A stretch of DNA of 64,000 nt from Streptococcus oralis (GCF_022749195.1 NZ_CP094226.1:1328001-1392000); one strand, 5' to 3'. Positions 51,395 through 60,652 are shown, numbered from the stretch's first letter. Notes: a model not told the origin generated them from the sequence alone. Numbers and translations are program-made.

Positions 51395-51913
51395 TTACAA
51401 ACCAGGAGCTTGTCCAAGTTCTGCTGCAAGCATCCAAACTGTTTTCTCAAGTTCAGCCTTAGCACCAACAAAGATATCGTTTGTAACATCATCGCCTTCT
51501 TCATCAGTCACATCCAAAGCTTTTTGGAAAAGAGTGATGAGGTAGCGATAAATCGCTAGAACACGTTCCAAGCTTTCTTCAACGTTACGGAATTCTCCTT
51601 CTTCTTCTTCGATTTCACTGTGTTGAAGGAACTCTGTCAAAGTTGAGTAAGGTTTGCCGCCAAGGGTGATCAAACGTTCGCTGATTTCGTCAAGATAGCC
51701 ATCAAGGCTGTCCATGTATTCATCCATTTTTGGATGCCATACGAGGAAACCACGACCACGCATATACCAGTGTACTTGGTGAAGGGCAATGTGAGCCACA
51801 TACAAGTCTGCTACTGCTTGGTTCAATACTTCCTTTGTTTTTGCCAATGCTACTGGCGCTGTTTTAGATAATGTTGTAACGTCTTTTACTGCTTCTTTTT
51901 TCAATTCAACCAT
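51395..51913 (-). CDS. dps: Dps-like peroxide resistance protein (Dpr)
   Basis: A 172-residue ferritin-like protein forming a hollow dodecamer that stores iron and prevents Fenton chemistry. Ferroxidase residues lie in [40 protein letters not shown], with His, Asp and Glu at the family spacing. Useful here because the organism makes peroxide by lactate oxidase (6150-7286). Monocistronic. Confidence 0.95.
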   Translation of the reverse strand: MVELKKEAVKDVTTLSKTAPVALAKTKEVLNQAVADLYVAHIALHQVHWYMRGRGFLVWHPKMDEYMDSLDGYLDEISERLITLGGKPYSTLTEFLQHSEIEEEEGEFRNVEESLERVLAIYRYLITLFQKALDVTDEEGDDVTNDIFVGAKAELEKTVWMLAAELGQAPGL

Positions 51914-52060
51914 ATTTCTTACCTCTTTCTTTTTTTATAACCACCTTATTAGTGGTTACAATATAAGTATACTACTACCAGAAAACGATAGCAAGGAAAG
52001 TGTACTATCTGAGAAAAGTTGTAATAGACTGATAATTTAAGAAAAATATATGACCTCTAT

Positions 52061-52088
52061 AAAAAAAGACAGTCTTAGAAGACTGTCT
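52061..52088 (-). terminator. Terminator of tpiA
   Basis: AGACAGTC/GACTGTCT hairpin followed by seven T on the minus strand, just beyond the stop codon. Confidence 0.9.
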
Positions 52089-52101
52089 GGAATAAATTAG
52101 A

Positions 52102-52860
52102 TTATTTTACAAAGTCAAGCAATGCCAAGAAGCTTTCAGCTTCAAGTGACGCACCACCAACAAGGGCACCGTCAACGTCTGGGCAAGCCATGTATGAAGC
52201 AACGTTCTCAGGTTTAACTGAACCACCGTATTGAACACGAACTTTGTCCGCAACTTCTTGACCAAAGTCAGCAGCTACAACATCACGAACGACTTTACAC
52301 ATTTTTTGTGCATCGTCTTGTGAAGCTGATTTACCAGTACCGATAGCCCAGATTGGCTCATAAGCAATAACTGATGCAGCAACTTGTTCTGCTGTCAATC
52401 CAGCCAATGCAGCAGATACTTGAGCACCTACAAACTCAGCAGCTTTACCAGCTTCGTAAGTTTCAAGTGACTCACCACAACAGATGATTGGAAGCATACC
52501 GTTTGCAAAGATTGCTTTTGCTTTTTTGTTGATATCTTCGTTAGTTTCATGGAAGTAGTCACGACGTTCTGAGTGACCGATAACAACGTAGTCAGTACCG
52601 ATTTCTTTCAAAACTTGTGGGCTAGTTTCACCAGTGAAAGCACCTGCATTTTCAAAGTAGCAGTTTTGAGCAGCAACTTTAAGGTTTGAACCTTTAGCAG
52701 CAGCAAGAACAGCTGTCAAATCAACTGCTGGAGCTGCGATACCTGCTTCAACAAGGTCTGATGAAGGAAGTTTTGATGCAACGGCTTCAACGAATGCTTT
52801 TGCTTCTTCTGGATTTTTGTTCATTTTCCAGTTACCAGCGATAAATGGTTTACGTGACAT
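52102..52860 (-). CDS. tpiA: Triosephosphate isomerase
   Basis: A 252-residue TIM barrel of glycolysis. Substrate Lys in GNWKMNK, catalytic His in [11 protein letters not shown], catalytic Glu in [14 protein letters not shown], phosphate loop [10 protein letters not shown]. The frame is open to 52923, but the family start [14 protein letters not shown] and GAGGTATGTGAA indicate 52860. Codon use points to high expression. Confidence 0.97.
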   Translation of the reverse strand: MSRKPFIAGNWKMNKNPEEAKAFVEAVASKLPSSDLVEAGIAAPAVDLTAVLAAAKGSNLKVAAQNCYFENAGAFTGETSPQVLKEIGTDYVVIGHSERRDYFHETNEDINKKAKAIFANGMLPIICCGESLETYEAGKAAEFVGAQVSAALAGLTAEQVAASVIAYEPIWAIGTGKSASQDDAQKMCKVVRDVVAADFGQEVADKVRVQYGGSVKPENVASYMACPDVDGALVGGASLEAESFLALLDFVK

Positions 52861-52956
52861 TTCACATACCTCTTTTTTCATTTTATTCACTATTATTCTA
52901 TCATATTTATAAGGAGCTTGCAAACCTTACTCTAATTTTCAAGATTTTTCAAGCGA

Positions 52957-53634
52957 CTAATCTTGCCACAAATTCATGGCATCGAGGAAATCAGCCGAAG
53001 CCTGAACTTGTTTGGGATTGTTGGCTTCTCGCTCTGCTCGTTTGGCCTCTACCTGTGCCACAGACTGGATACCTTCATGACGCCAGTTTCGTAGGATTGC
53101 CTGAATATATTTCCAGTTTGGCTTGCCATTGAGAACGGCCTCTCGAAGAGCCTCCTTGATCAAATCCGCCTTAACTCCATCTTCTTTGACAGTCTTAGAA
53201 AGATCCTCGATTTCAAATGGTGTTAATAAGCGTCCCAATTCCTGCTGAAAAGTTTCAACCAGATCCTTCAACTGATTCTGCGGATTTGGGGCAGTTGTAG
53301 CTGGAGTTTGGTTGTCTAGCAAGCTATCCAAGCGTTCAAAAGCCAAACTAGCATCAAAAATCAGCTCAATTTCCCCATTTAGTTCAATGGTCCGATATTG
53401 TAGCAAACCATTTTCAGTCAAATTCGAAATAGATTGGTTGACATCTGCCACCTCTTTCCCAATGATTTCAGCAATCTGACTAGGCGAAACATCTCCTAGG
53501 GCTGTGGTATTTTGTAAATAGAAAAATTGCCAGACCAGAAAATCTTCGCTGGAAGGAAAGAGTTCCTTAAAATGCAAGAGCAGGGCACTTGGCAAAACCA
53601 AGTTCCCTGATTTAAAAGCGTCAAAATATGTCAT
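52957..53634 (-). CDS. dnaD: DnaD-like replication initiation protein
   Basis: A 225-residue protein with an N-terminal winged-helix DDBH1 domain (SAILLHFKELFPSSEDFLVWQFF...VSPSQIAEIIGKEVADVNQSI) and a C-terminal DDBH2 domain with YIQAILRNWRHEGI, the signature of DnaD/DnaB primosome proteins. It promotes helicase loading at replication start. It follows metA by eight bases. Confidence 0.88.
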   Translation of the reverse strand: MTYFDAFKSGNLVLPSALLLHFKELFPSSEDFLVWQFFYLQNTTALGDVSPSQIAEIIGKEVADVNQSISNLTENGLLQYRTIELNGEIELIFDASLAFERLDSLLDNQTPATTAPNPQNQLKDLVETFQQELGRLLTPFEIEDLSKTVKEDGVKADLIKEALREAVLNGKPNWKYIQAILRNWRHEGIQSVAQVEAKRAEREANNPKQVQASADFLDAMNLWQD

Positions 53635-53642
53635 AATTCCTC

Positions 53643-54587
53643 TTATAGATATCCAAATGCAGCCGCATCATCCTCTACCTTTCTCCAGTCAAAAGGGGTT
53701 TCTTGATAAACTGCATAGTTCACCCAATTGCTGAAAAAGAGGGCAGCTGATGAAGACCAACAGAGACAGGGCGTCTCATTTACATCATCATTTTTAAAGT
53801 AGTTCTCTGGGATATGAGGTTCGAGTCCCGCCTCATAATCACGAAAATACTCTCTTGCCAAAGTGTCACGATCGTACTCCAAATGACCAAAACTATAAAT
53901 CTCACGCAAATCTCGACTAGCTAGGATAGAAACCCCAACCTCAGGACCTTCTGACAGAATCTCCAGATTGGTCTTGTTTAAGATTTCTTCTTTTAAAATC
54001 TCAGTATGACGAGAATGAGGAGCTACATAGCGATCATCAAAACCTCTAAAAAGAAGGTGCCCTTCTTTCAAGGTGTCCTGTGGGTAAATACCTGATAGTT
54101 TCCGATCCATCTGGTGCTTTTCAACGCCATAGCGAACATAAAGACCTGCTTGTGCTCCCCAACAGATATGGAGGGTTGAAAAAACATGCGTCTTGGACCA
54201 TTCGATGACCTGCTTGAATTCTTCCCAGTAATCTACCTCCTCAAAAGGCAAATGCTCCACTGGTGCTCCTGTGATAATCATTCCATCAAAAAAGTCATCC
54301 TTGACCTCTGGAAAGGTCTTATAGAAGGTTTCCATATGTTCAGCCCGGGTTGTCTTGGAACGATGTGTTTCCATATATAAGAAATCAATATCTAATTGCA
54401 AAGGGGTATTAGCCAAATGTCGCAAGAGTTGCGTTTCTGTTACCATCTTTTGAGGCATGAGATTTAAAATCAAAATCTTTAAGGGGCGAATATCCTGATG
54501 AGCGGCCCTTTGGTCATCCATAACAAAGATATTTTCTGTCCTTAAAATCTCCACAGCTGGTAATTTCTTATCAATTCGAATCGGCAT
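53643..54587 (-). CDS. metA: Homoserine O-acyltransferase MetA (acetyl type)
   Basis: A 314-residue enzyme that activates homoserine for methionine synthesis. Catalytic Cys in [12 protein letters not shown] near 142, His/Glu in [13 protein letters not shown]. Residue 111 is Glu ([12 protein letters not shown]); in this family Glu there selects acetyl-CoA and Gly selects succinyl-CoA, so O-acetylation is predicted. A MET-box-like site overlaps its promoter. First gene before dnaD. Confidence 0.92.
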   Translation of the reverse strand: MPIRIDKKLPAVEILRTENIFVMDDQRAAHQDIRPLKILILNLMPQKMVTETQLLRHLANTPLQLDIDFLYMETHRSKTTRAEHMETFYKTFPEVKDDFFDGMIITGAPVEHLPFEEVDYWEEFKQVIEWSKTHVFSTLHICWGAQAGLYVRYGVEKHQMDRKLSGIYPQDTLKEGHLLFRGFDDRYVAPHSRHTEILKEEILNKTNLEILSEGPEVGVSILASRDLREIYSFGHLEYDRDTLAREYFRDYEAGLEPHIPENYFKNDDVNETPCLCWSSSAALFFSNWVNYAVYQETPFDWRKVEDDAAAFGYL

Positions 54588-54667
54588 AATACCCTCCTAA
54601 CAGTTCTCTATTTCGGGAATGATGTTGTCTGTTTGAAAGTAAAAACCTCCAAATACTTCTTCCCTTT

Positions 54668-54696
54668 ATTATACTGTATGAAGATATAGTTTTCAA
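54668..54696 (-). promoter_or_regulatory. Promoter of metA
   Basis: TTGAAA (54691-54696) and TATAAT (54668-54673), minus strand, 17-base spacer. The -35 lies inside the MET-box-like palindrome. Confidence 0.8.
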
Positions 54697-54701
54697 TTAT
54701 A
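54685..54701. promoter_or_regulatory. MET-box-like operator (CpsY/MtaR) of metA
   Basis: TATAGTTTTCAATTATA agrees with the streptococcal MET-box TATAGTTTSAAACTATA at 14 of 17 positions. A second, weaker half-site (CTATAGTT) follows at 54718-54725. The matching LysR regulator is encoded at 19561-20469. Confidence 0.6.
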
Positions 54702-54747
54702 GTTTTTCTCTAACTAGCTATAGTTAATTTATATAGCAGATGAAGAG

Positions 54748-54770
54748 AAAACAGCCCCAAGGACTGTTTT
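54748..54770 (-). terminator. Terminator of apt
   Basis: AAAACAG/CTGTTTT hairpin enclosing TCCTTGGGG on the minus strand, just after the apt stop. Confidence 0.65.
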
Positions 54771-54773
54771 TCA

Positions 54774-55286
54774 TTAATAATGCATAAGTACCTTGTAATC
54801 GTAGTCTCCGATTTTTTCACGGCCTTTAAGCTCATCCAACTCAATCAAGAAAGCACAACCGGCTACAACTCCACCAAGTCTTTCAATCATCTCAATCGTT
54901 GCCTTGACAGTTCCACCTGTTGCCAAGAGATCATCTACGATGAGAACACGTTGACCTGGCTTAATCGCATCAGCATGCATGGTCAAGGTATCAATACCGT
55001 ACTCTTTCTCATAATCAGCAGAAATGACTTCACGTGGCAATTTTCCTGGCTTACGAACAGGTGCAAAACCAATTCCCAACTCAAAAGCAACTGGGCAACC
55101 AACAATAAATCCACGAGCCTCTGGACCCACAATCATGTCGATCTTCTTGTCTGTTGCATACTGAACGATTTCACGAACAGCGTAGCTATAAGCGTTTCCA
55201 TCTGCCATCAAAGGGCTAATATCACGGAAGGTAATACCTTCCTTAGGATAATTTTCAATCGTTGCGATATAATCTTTTAAATTCAT
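54774..55286 (-). CDS. apt: Adenine phosphoribosyltransferase
   Basis: A 170-residue purine salvage enzyme making AMP from adenine and PRPP. PRPP motif [16 protein letters not shown] near 119-134; [15 protein letters not shown] near 54 binds adenine. The frame is open to 55358, but the family start [18 protein letters not shown] with a GAAAGAAAG site indicates 55286. Confidence 0.96.
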   Translation of the reverse strand: MNLKDYIATIENYPKEGITFRDISPLMADGNAYSYAVREIVQYATDKKIDMIVGPEARGFIVGCPVAFELGIGFAPVRKPGKLPREVISADYEKEYGIDTLTMHADAIKPGQRVLIVDDLLATGGTVKATIEMIERLGGVVAGCAFLIELDELKGREKIGDYDYKVLMHY

Positions 55287-55418
55287 CTTTTTCTTTCTTT
55301 CAAAGTTTTTACTCTCTATTATACCACATTTTTTGTGAAAGAAGAAGAGGAAAAGCACTATTCTATTGCTCCATCAGGCTATTAATGGAGTTATTTTCCC
55401 TGGTGTGAACTTATCATC

Positions 55419-55448
55419 AAAAAAACGAGCACATTCGTACTCGTTTTT
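55419..55448 (-). terminator. Terminator of rplK-rplA
   Basis: AAAACGAG/CTCGTTTT hairpin followed by TTTTT on the minus strand, 14 bases past the rplA stop. Confidence 0.85.
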
Positions 55449-55461
55449 AAAAATCTGTTAA

Positions 55462-56151
55462 TTAAAGTGAGTTTACGTCAACCTTGATACCAACACCTTG
55501 AGTAGTTGTGATAGTCAAGTTTGTTACGTAAGTTCCTTTAGCTGTAGCTGGTTTTGCTTTTTGGATTGTTTCGTTGAAAGCTTTGAAGTTTTCAACCAAT
55601 TTTTCAGCTTCAAATGATACTTTACCGATGATTGCTTGAACGTTACCTGCACGGTCTGCACGGTAAGTAATTTTACCACCTTTAGACTCTTCAACTGCTT
55701 TAGCAACATCCATTGTTACAGTACCAGTTTTAGGGTTTGGCATCAAGTTACGTGGTCCAAGGACACGTCCAAGACGTCCAACAAGAGCCATCATGTCAGG
55801 TGTAGCGATAACTACGTCGAAGTCCAACCAACCGTCGTTGATTTTTGCAACAAGGTCATCTTCACCAACAAAGTCTGCACCAGCAGCTTTTGCTTCTTCA
55901 GCTTTTGCACCACGTGCGAAAACAAGAACGCGTGAAGTTTTACCTGTACCGTTTGGCAATACCATTGCGCCACGGATTTGTTGGTCAGCTTTTTTAACGT
56001 CGATGTTCAAGTTGTAAGCAACTTCTACAGTTGCGTCAAATTTTGCAAAGTTAGTTTCTTTTGCAAGTGCTACAGCTTCTTCTACACTGTATGCTTTTGT
56101 GCTGTCGATTTTCTCAAGAGCAGCACGAAGTTGTTTGCTTTTTTTAGCCAT
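55462..56151 (-). CDS. rplA: 50S ribosomal protein L1
   Basis: A 229-residue ribosomal protein of the L1 stalk, also a translational repressor of its own mRNA in many bacteria. Family landmarks: [33 protein letters not shown]-type region [24 protein letters not shown] and [11 protein letters not shown] at the end. Length is normal. It follows rplK with a 97-base spacer holding a probable L1 site. Confidence 0.98.
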
Positions 56152-56169
56152 TTTCTATTCTCCTTGTAA

Positions 56170-56196
56170 GTGGTTCAATCGATTTTCATCTCCCAC
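56170..56196 (-). promoter_or_regulatory. Putative L1 autoregulatory hairpin before rplA
   Basis: On the minus strand GTGGGAGATGAAAATC ... CCAC: outer stem GTGG/CCAC, with a purine-rich internal part, ten bases before the rplA ribosome site. A related structure precedes rplK. The match to known L1 mRNA sites is judged by eye only. Confidence 0.5.
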
Positions 56197-56248
56197 GTCA
56201 CTTCTCGAAATGATGAAGTCTTGCGGGTTATATTGGGGGTGTTATTGA

Positions 56249-56674
56249 TTAGTCAACAACAGTGAATCCCATAGAACGAGCAGTACCTTCGATCATACGC
56301 ATTGCAGACTCAATGTTTGCTGCGTTCAAATCTGGCATCTTAGTTTCTGCAATTTCTTGTACTTGTGCACGAGTAACTGTAGCAACTTTAGTTTTGTTAG
56401 GTGTACCTGATCCTTTTTCAACACCTGCAGCTTTTTTCAAAAGAACAGCAGCTGGTGGTGTTTTTGTAACGAAAGTAAATGATTTGTCTTCGTATACTGA
56501 GATAACAACTGGAATGATCATACCAGCTTGGTCAGCTGTACGAGCGTTGAACTCTTTTGTGAATCCCATGATGTTGATACCAGCTTGACCAAGAGCAGGT
56601 CCAACTGGTGGAGCTGGTGTAGCTTTACCAGCAGGGATTTGCAATTTTACAAGTTTTTCGACTTTTTTAGCCAT
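56249..56674 (-). CDS. rplK: 50S ribosomal protein L11
   Basis: A 141-residue ribosomal protein of the GTPase-associated centre. [29 protein letters not shown] at the N-terminus and [25 protein letters not shown] at the C-terminus are diagnostic. First gene of rplK-rplA; AAAGGAGG precedes the ATG. Confidence 0.98.
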   Translation of the reverse strand: MAKKVEKLVKLQIPAGKATPAPPVGPALGQAGINIMGFTKEFNARTADQAGMIIPVVISVYEDKSFTFVTKTPPAAVLLKKAAGVEKGSGTPNKTKVATVTRAQVQEIAETKMPDLNAANIESAMRMIEGTARSMGFTVVD

Positions 56675-56689
56675 TTTTAAATCCTCCTT

Positions 56690-56731
56690 TGTGGTTTTGG
56701 CGGTAATTAGAGATTTTTACCTCCCACAAGT
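56690..56731 (-). promoter_or_regulatory. Putative L1 autoregulatory structure before rplK
   Basis: Minus strand TTGTGGGAGGTAAAAATC...TTACCGCCAAAACCACAA: outer stem TTGTGG/CCACAA, inner stem GGTAA/TTACC. It shares the GTGGGAG-purine start with the element before rplA and ends directly at the rplK ribosome site. Confidence 0.5.
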
Positions 56732-56796
56732 ATGCTTTACACATACCTTTCTATTATACACTATTTATCTAAAAATGCAAGAGAAAAATCACTTTT

Positions 56797-57513
56797 TTAA
56801 TCGACGTAATCGCCACCTTCAAAGCCATAGTACTCTTCCAAACTGAGACCGCTAGCAGCAATTTCTTTGGCTTCTTTTCCGACGTAGCGAAGATGCCATT
56901 CTTCTGCCATATAGCCAGTCTCTTTTTCCTTGCCTTTGAGATAGCGAACAACAAAGCCATAGTCAGCCGCATGATCCAAGAGCCACTGAGCCGCCTTCCC
57001 CTCTGTCACCAATTCTCCATTAGTCCCAATCAAATCAAAAGCAAGACCTGTTTGGTGTTCACTATAACCTGGGCGAGCCGAGTAGCGATCTGCTGCTTCC
57101 TTACCGTCTTGATTCACATAGTCTTGATAAAGTTTGGTTTGAGTTTCATAACTTCTAAAACCACTGTAGTGATCACTGATTGGGTAGCCAGCTGCTTGCA
57201 TTGCTGCAATGAGCTTCAGCAACTCTGCTTTAGCTGTTGGATTTTCTCCTGGATTATAGTCTTTTGACAAAGGATAGTGCTTATTAGCTATGACGATTTC
57301 ATCGTACTTCCCTTGAATACTATAATAGTCTCCCTTATTGACAACTTCTGCCTTCTTCTGACTAGAGGCTTGGGATTTGTTCCCTACAGTTCCTTCAGGT
57401 TGACTAGTTTGTTCCGTTTTTTGAGTATTTTCTTCATTTTTAGGTTTTTCTTGAGAACATGCTGCTAGGGTTACTGCCAGCAAACCAGATAAAACGATGT
57501 AGCTTTTTTTCAT
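56797..57513 (-). CDS. ldcB: L,D-carboxypeptidase lipoprotein (LdcB/DacB, M15B)
   Basis: A 238-residue lipoprotein: lipobox LAAC (Cys19), Glu/Gln/Ser-rich linker to about 55, then a VanY-type M15B peptidase. Zinc ligands and catalytic residues appear in GYSEHQTGLAFDLIG (His, Asp) and AEEWHLRYVG (Glu, His), with SDHYSGFRSYETQTKLY before them. It trims tetrapeptide stems of peptidoglycan outside the membrane; called LdcB or DacB in pneumococci. Near rplK but with its own unit, followed by no clear terminator. Confidence 0.9.
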   Translation of the reverse strand: MKKSYIVLSGLLAVTLAACSQEKPKNEENTQKTEQTSQPEGTVGNKSQASSQKKAEVVNKGDYYSIQGKYDEIVIANKHYPLSKDYNPGENPTAKAELLKLIAAMQAAGYPISDHYSGFRSYETQTKLYQDYVNQDGKEAADRYSARPGYSEHQTGLAFDLIGTNGELVTEGKAAQWLLDHAADYGFVVRYLKGKEKETGYMAEEWHLRYVGKEAKEIAASGLSLEEYYGFEGGDYVD

Positions 57514-57538
57514 TTTTTCTTCCTCTTTTCTTTCTCTC

Positions 57539-58000
57539 TTAGACCATGTACTTCTCTAATTCATCGGATAAGGCTTTAATCATTTGTTCCAACTCATGGG
57601 ATTTCACTTGGCAATCTTCTGCCGCCATTTCTTCCCAGGGTACCCACCAGACTGGGCCACGGCCATTAAGCCCATGCCCCTTCATATCACCTGACCGTCT
57701 TGGAAAGAGGTGCCAGTGAGCATGGGCATCTCCATTTCCTAGAAGTTCGATGTTCATCTTTTCAGCTTTAAACGTTTTGGCAACAGCTTCTTGGACCAAA
57801 CTCATTTCCTCTAGAAAACGCAATTTTTCAGAAGTCTCCATATGGTGGAGTTCTGTGACATGCTCTTTTGCTAAAAATAAGGTATAGCCCTTAAAGTATT
57901 GGTGGTCTCCAATGACAACATAGCCTGTTTCTAGTTCTTTTACAAAGTAGGGATTTTCCCCTGCCTTGATCCATTCAATTCTTTGACAAATCAAGCACAT
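57539..58000 (-). CDS. HIT family nucleotide-binding protein
   Basis: A 153-residue histidine-triad protein. The triad is GDAHAHWHLFPR near 111-122 (His-x-His-x-His form), preceded by ELLGN. Cys-rich start MCLICQRIEW. HIT proteins hydrolyse dinucleoside or nucleotidyl compounds; the substrate is unknown. It begins one base after the stop of the M42 peptidase gene, so it is co-transcribed with it. Confidence 0.88.
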   Translation of the reverse strand: MCLICQRIEWIKAGENPYFVKELETGYVVIGDHQYFKGYTLFLAKEHVTELHHMETSEKLRFLEEMSLVQEAVAKTFKAEKMNIELLGNGDAHAHWHLFPRRSGDMKGHGLNGRGPVWWVPWEEMAAEDCQVKSHELEQMIKALSDELEKYMV

Positions 58001-58001
58001 A

Positions 58002-59039
58002 TTAGTCTACCAATGCACTCTTGAGATAAGCGTCGACCATACGCTCAGTCGCCACTACTGAATCAATGTGTGTTCGTTCGTAAGAGTGACTGGACTCAAT
58101 ACCAGCTCCAAGGAGGGCATGTTTGACCTCTGCTCCTGCAGACATAGCCGCTGAAGCATCCGAACCGTAAAATGGATAAATGTCGAGCTTAAATGGAATA
58201 TCTTGCTCCTTTGCCAAAGCCACTAAATGTTGACGGAAGTCATAGTGATAGGGACCTGAAGCGTCCTTGACACAGATAGACACTGTATATTCATTCGTCT
58301 GCTGGTCATCGCCCATAGCTCCCATATCCACAGCTAGATATTCCACTACCTGAGCTGGAATATTGGAGTTTGCACCGTGACCAACCTCTTCAAAGACTGA
58401 AAAGGCAAAATGAGTTGTTACTGGCAACTCAATTCCCTCTTCCTTATAAACACGAAGAAGATTGAGCAAAATTGCTGCGCTGACTTTGTCGTCCAAGTGA
58501 CGGGACTTGATAAAACCAGTCTCTGTCACGACAGTACGTGGATCAAAGCTGATAAAATCACCGACCTCAATACCCAAGGCGCGCGTTTCCTTTTCATTGG
58601 TCACTTTTTCGTCCAAACGCACTTCCATATTGTCCTGCGTACGTTCTGCAGTTCCTGCATCCTTGTAGACATGACAAGAAGTCTGGTGGATGAGGATGCT
58701 CCCAGATACCTTTTTACCTGTGCTAGCCACATGAACCGTACAGTTCTCCCCTTCAATCATGTTCCAAGGGAAACCACCGATACGATCTAATTTGAGACGA
58801 CCATCTGGTTTGACTGCACGAACAATAGCACCCAGCGTATCCACATGGGCAGTCACATAGCGGTGTTGGTCATCATTTTGACCTTTAATGGTCACATTGA
58901 CACCGCCCTTAGCTGTACGAACCGGCTGGTAACCAAGTTTCTCTAAAGTATGGACTAGATAGTCTGAGATCTCACGAGTAAAGCCTGTTGGAGATGCAAT
59001 AGCGGTTAGTTCTTTGATATAGTTTATAGTCTGATTCAT
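58002..59039 (-). CDS. M42 family glutamyl aminopeptidase-like protein
   Basis: A 345-residue cytoplasmic metallo-aminopeptidase. Metal ligands and catalytic residues are found in VTAHVDTLGAIV (His, Asp), SRHLDDKVSA (Asp), FSVFEEVGHGAN (Glu-Glu), AVDMGA (Asp) and ESSHSYERTHID (His). TASPTGFTREI at the N-terminus is typical of M42. Often annotated PepA in streptococci. Forms an operon with the HIT gene. Confidence 0.9.
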   Translation of the reverse strand: MNQTINYIKELTAIASPTGFTREISDYLVHTLEKLGYQPVRTAKGGVNVTIKGQNDDQHRYVTAHVDTLGAIVRAVKPDGRLKLDRIGGFPWNMIEGENCTVHVASTGKKVSGSILIHQTSCHVYKDAGTAERTQDNMEVRLDEKVTNEKETRALGIEVGDFISFDPRTVVTETGFIKSRHLDDKVSAAILLNLLRVYKEEGIELPVTTHFAFSVFEEVGHGANSNIPAQVVEYLAVDMGAMGDDQQTNEYTVSICVKDASGPYHYDFRQHLVALAKEQDIPFKLDIYPFYGSDASAAMSAGAEVKHALLGAGIESSHSYERTHIDSVVATERMVDAYLKSALVD

Positions 59040-59114
59040 TTCTTCACCTCTTTCCTACCATTATAACATTTTTCTAGTCAGACTCCTTCTCAAAAGGAGA
59101 AAAACTGTGTTTAG

Positions 59115-59143
59115 TTGCTTTCACTATAGATCCATGTTATAAT
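59115..59143 (+). promoter_or_regulatory. Promoter of the first DUF1307 lipoprotein
   Basis: TTGCTT (59115-59120), 17 bases, extended -10 TGTTATAAT ending 59143. Confidence 0.75.
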
Positions 59144-59178
59144 ACAAATACTTTGATTATGAAAGGAAAGTAACAAAT

Positions 59179-59730
59179 ATGAAATCATACTTTAAAGCAT
59201 CACTAGCCCTTGTGGCTTCACTTGTTCTCCTGCTCGGATGTTCCAAACAAGCATCAACACCTGTAAACAGCAGTTCTAAAGAAGACACAACAACTCAGTC
59301 AAGCGAGACTAAACAAAGCACTGAACAATCATCTGAAAAGAAAGAAACAACTAAAACACATACCTTTGTAAACAAAAATAATTCTGGAATCACTTCTACC
59401 TTGGTTTATACTGTAGAGGGGAACAATGTTATCATGCAAACCGCTCAAAATGTTGCTGATCCTGAAATCCTTGGTGCAACTCCAGAAGATGTCAAGAGTT
59501 TTATTGAAGAAAAGTACAAAGGTTATAATGGACTCAAAGGTGTTAAACAAACGATTGAAATCAAAGATGGAAAAGTTGTTCAAAATCTAGAAGTTGACTT
59601 CTCAGTTGCAAGCATTAGCGAACTTAGAAAAGCACTTCCTGAAGAATATTCTGGTATCGGCAATCGTGTCAGTTTCTCAAACTCTAAAAAAGCACTGGAA
59701 AAAATGGGATTCACAGAAAAGACGAACTAA
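59179..59730 (+). CDS. DUF1307 lipoprotein, copy 1
   Basis: A 183-residue lipoprotein. Signal peptide with lipobox LLGC (Cys21), a Ser/Thr/Lys/Gln-rich linker to about 60, then a DUF1307 (YehR-like) domain: THTFVNKNNSGITSTLVYTVEGNNVIMQTAQ ... EIKDGKVVQNLEVDFSVASI. Function unknown. It is about 70 percent identical by eye to the neighbour at 60049, a tandem duplication, and each copy has its own promoter. Confidence 0.88.
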   Translation: MKSYFKASLALVASLVLLLGCSKQASTPVNSSSKEDTTTQSSETKQSTEQSSEKKETTKTHTFVNKNNSGITSTLVYTVEGNNVIMQTAQNVADPEILGATPEDVKSFIEEKYKGYNGLKGVKQTIEIKDGKVVQNLEVDFSVASISELRKALPEEYSGIGNRVSFSNSKKALEKMGFTEKTN

Positions 59731-59764
59731 TCTCCCAAAATTTCATATAGACTAGTGTAGGTCC

Positions 59765-59800
59765 ACCCCAAAAGTTAGACACAACTCTAACTCTTGGGGT
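59765..59800 (+). terminator. Hairpin after the first DUF1307 gene, possibly from an IS end
   Basis: ACCCCAA...GTTAGA pairs with TCTAAC...TTGGGGT around CACAAC, followed by ATTTT. The half-sequence (GTGTCTAACTTTTGGGGT on the other strand) looks like terminal repeats of IS3-family elements, so this may be an IS footprint now used as terminator. The gap 59731-60048 holds otherwise only the promoter of copy 2. Confidence 0.55.
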
Positions 59801-59988
59801 ATTTTACTATATTCCTAACTGATGAGTCCAATAGATTCCTCCAAATCCCATAAAAAGTGCATTTAAAACTTCCCACCCTTATAAAGCCATACGATAAAAG
59901 ATATTTGAAACAGATAGAGACAAAACTTTAATCGTCAGACTAGTTTCTGTTCATTATCATGTCAGTTCAGATGAAAGGGTAAGCCTAG

Positions 59989-60017
59989 TTGATTTTGAAG
60001 TAGAATCATGTTATAAT
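59989..60017 (+). promoter_or_regulatory. Promoter of the second DUF1307 lipoprotein
   Basis: TTGATT (59989-59994), 17 bases, extended -10 TGTTATAAT ending 60017. From the -10 to the ribosome site it is almost the same as the promoter of copy 1. Confidence 0.75.
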
Positions 60018-60048
60018 ACAAAATACTTTGATTATGAAAGGAAATTCT

Positions 60049-60600
60049 ATGAAAACTTATGTTAAAACTTCACTAGCCCTAGTGGCTTCACTTGTCCTCC
60101 TGCTCGGATGCTCCAAACAAGCATCAACACCTTCTAGCAGCAGTACCAAAGAAGATAAAACAACTCAGTCAAGCGAGACCAAACAAAGCAGCCAACAATC
60201 ATCTGAAAAGGAAGATGAGACAGAAACCCACACATTTGTCCACAATAGCAAACCTGGAATTCATTCTACCTTGACGTATACTGTAAAGGGAGATGACGTT
60301 GTAAAACAAACTGTTCATAATGTATTTGACCCTGAAAAACTTAATAATACCGCGCAAGGTATTAAGGAAATTGTTAACGATACTTATAAAGGTTATGAAG
60401 GGGTCAAAGGGGTTACACAAAAAGTTGAAATTCAAGACGAAAAAGTTATCCAAAACATCGAAGTTGACATGACTGTCGCAAGTCTCGACGAATTGAAAAA
60501 AGCAATGCCGAACGAATACTCTGGTATTGGAAACCGTGTAAGCTTTGCTGCTTCGAAAAAAATGCTTAAAGAAGCTGGTTATACCGAACAAACCAACTAA
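60049..60600 (+). CDS. DUF1307 lipoprotein, copy 2
   Basis: A 183-residue paralogue of the gene at 59179: lipobox LLGC (Cys21), Ser/Thr/Lys linker, DUF1307 domain (THTFVHNSKPGIHSTLTYTVKGDDVVKQTV...EIQDEKVIQNIEVDMTVASLDE). The open frame starts seven codons earlier, but AAAGGAAATTCT precedes the ATG at 60049 and alignment with copy 1 begins there. The domain has diverged more than signal peptide and linker. Confidence 0.88.
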   Translation: MKTYVKTSLALVASLVLLLGCSKQASTPSSSSTKEDKTTQSSETKQSSQQSSEKEDETETHTFVHNSKPGIHSTLTYTVKGDDVVKQTVHNVFDPEKLNNTAQGIKEIVNDTYKGYEGVKGVTQKVEIQDEKVIQNIEVDMTVASLDELKKAMPNEYSGIGNRVSFAASKKMLKEAGYTEQTN

Positions 60601-60620
60601 TGAGTCGTGTTCATACAAAA

Positions 60621-60652
60621 AATTCTTGGTCAATGACCAAGAATTTTTTTTT
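60621..60652. terminator. Bidirectional terminator between DUF1307 copy 2 and brnQ
   Basis: AATTCTTGGTCA/TGACCAAGAATT perfect hairpin, T run on the plus strand and A run before it; the plus-strand T run touches the brnQ stop. Confidence 0.85.

Noticed and set aside
54780-55280. Plus-strand ORF of 166 residues opposite apt
   Set aside because: It exactly mirrors apt; codon pattern and lack of a ribosome site show it is a shadow.
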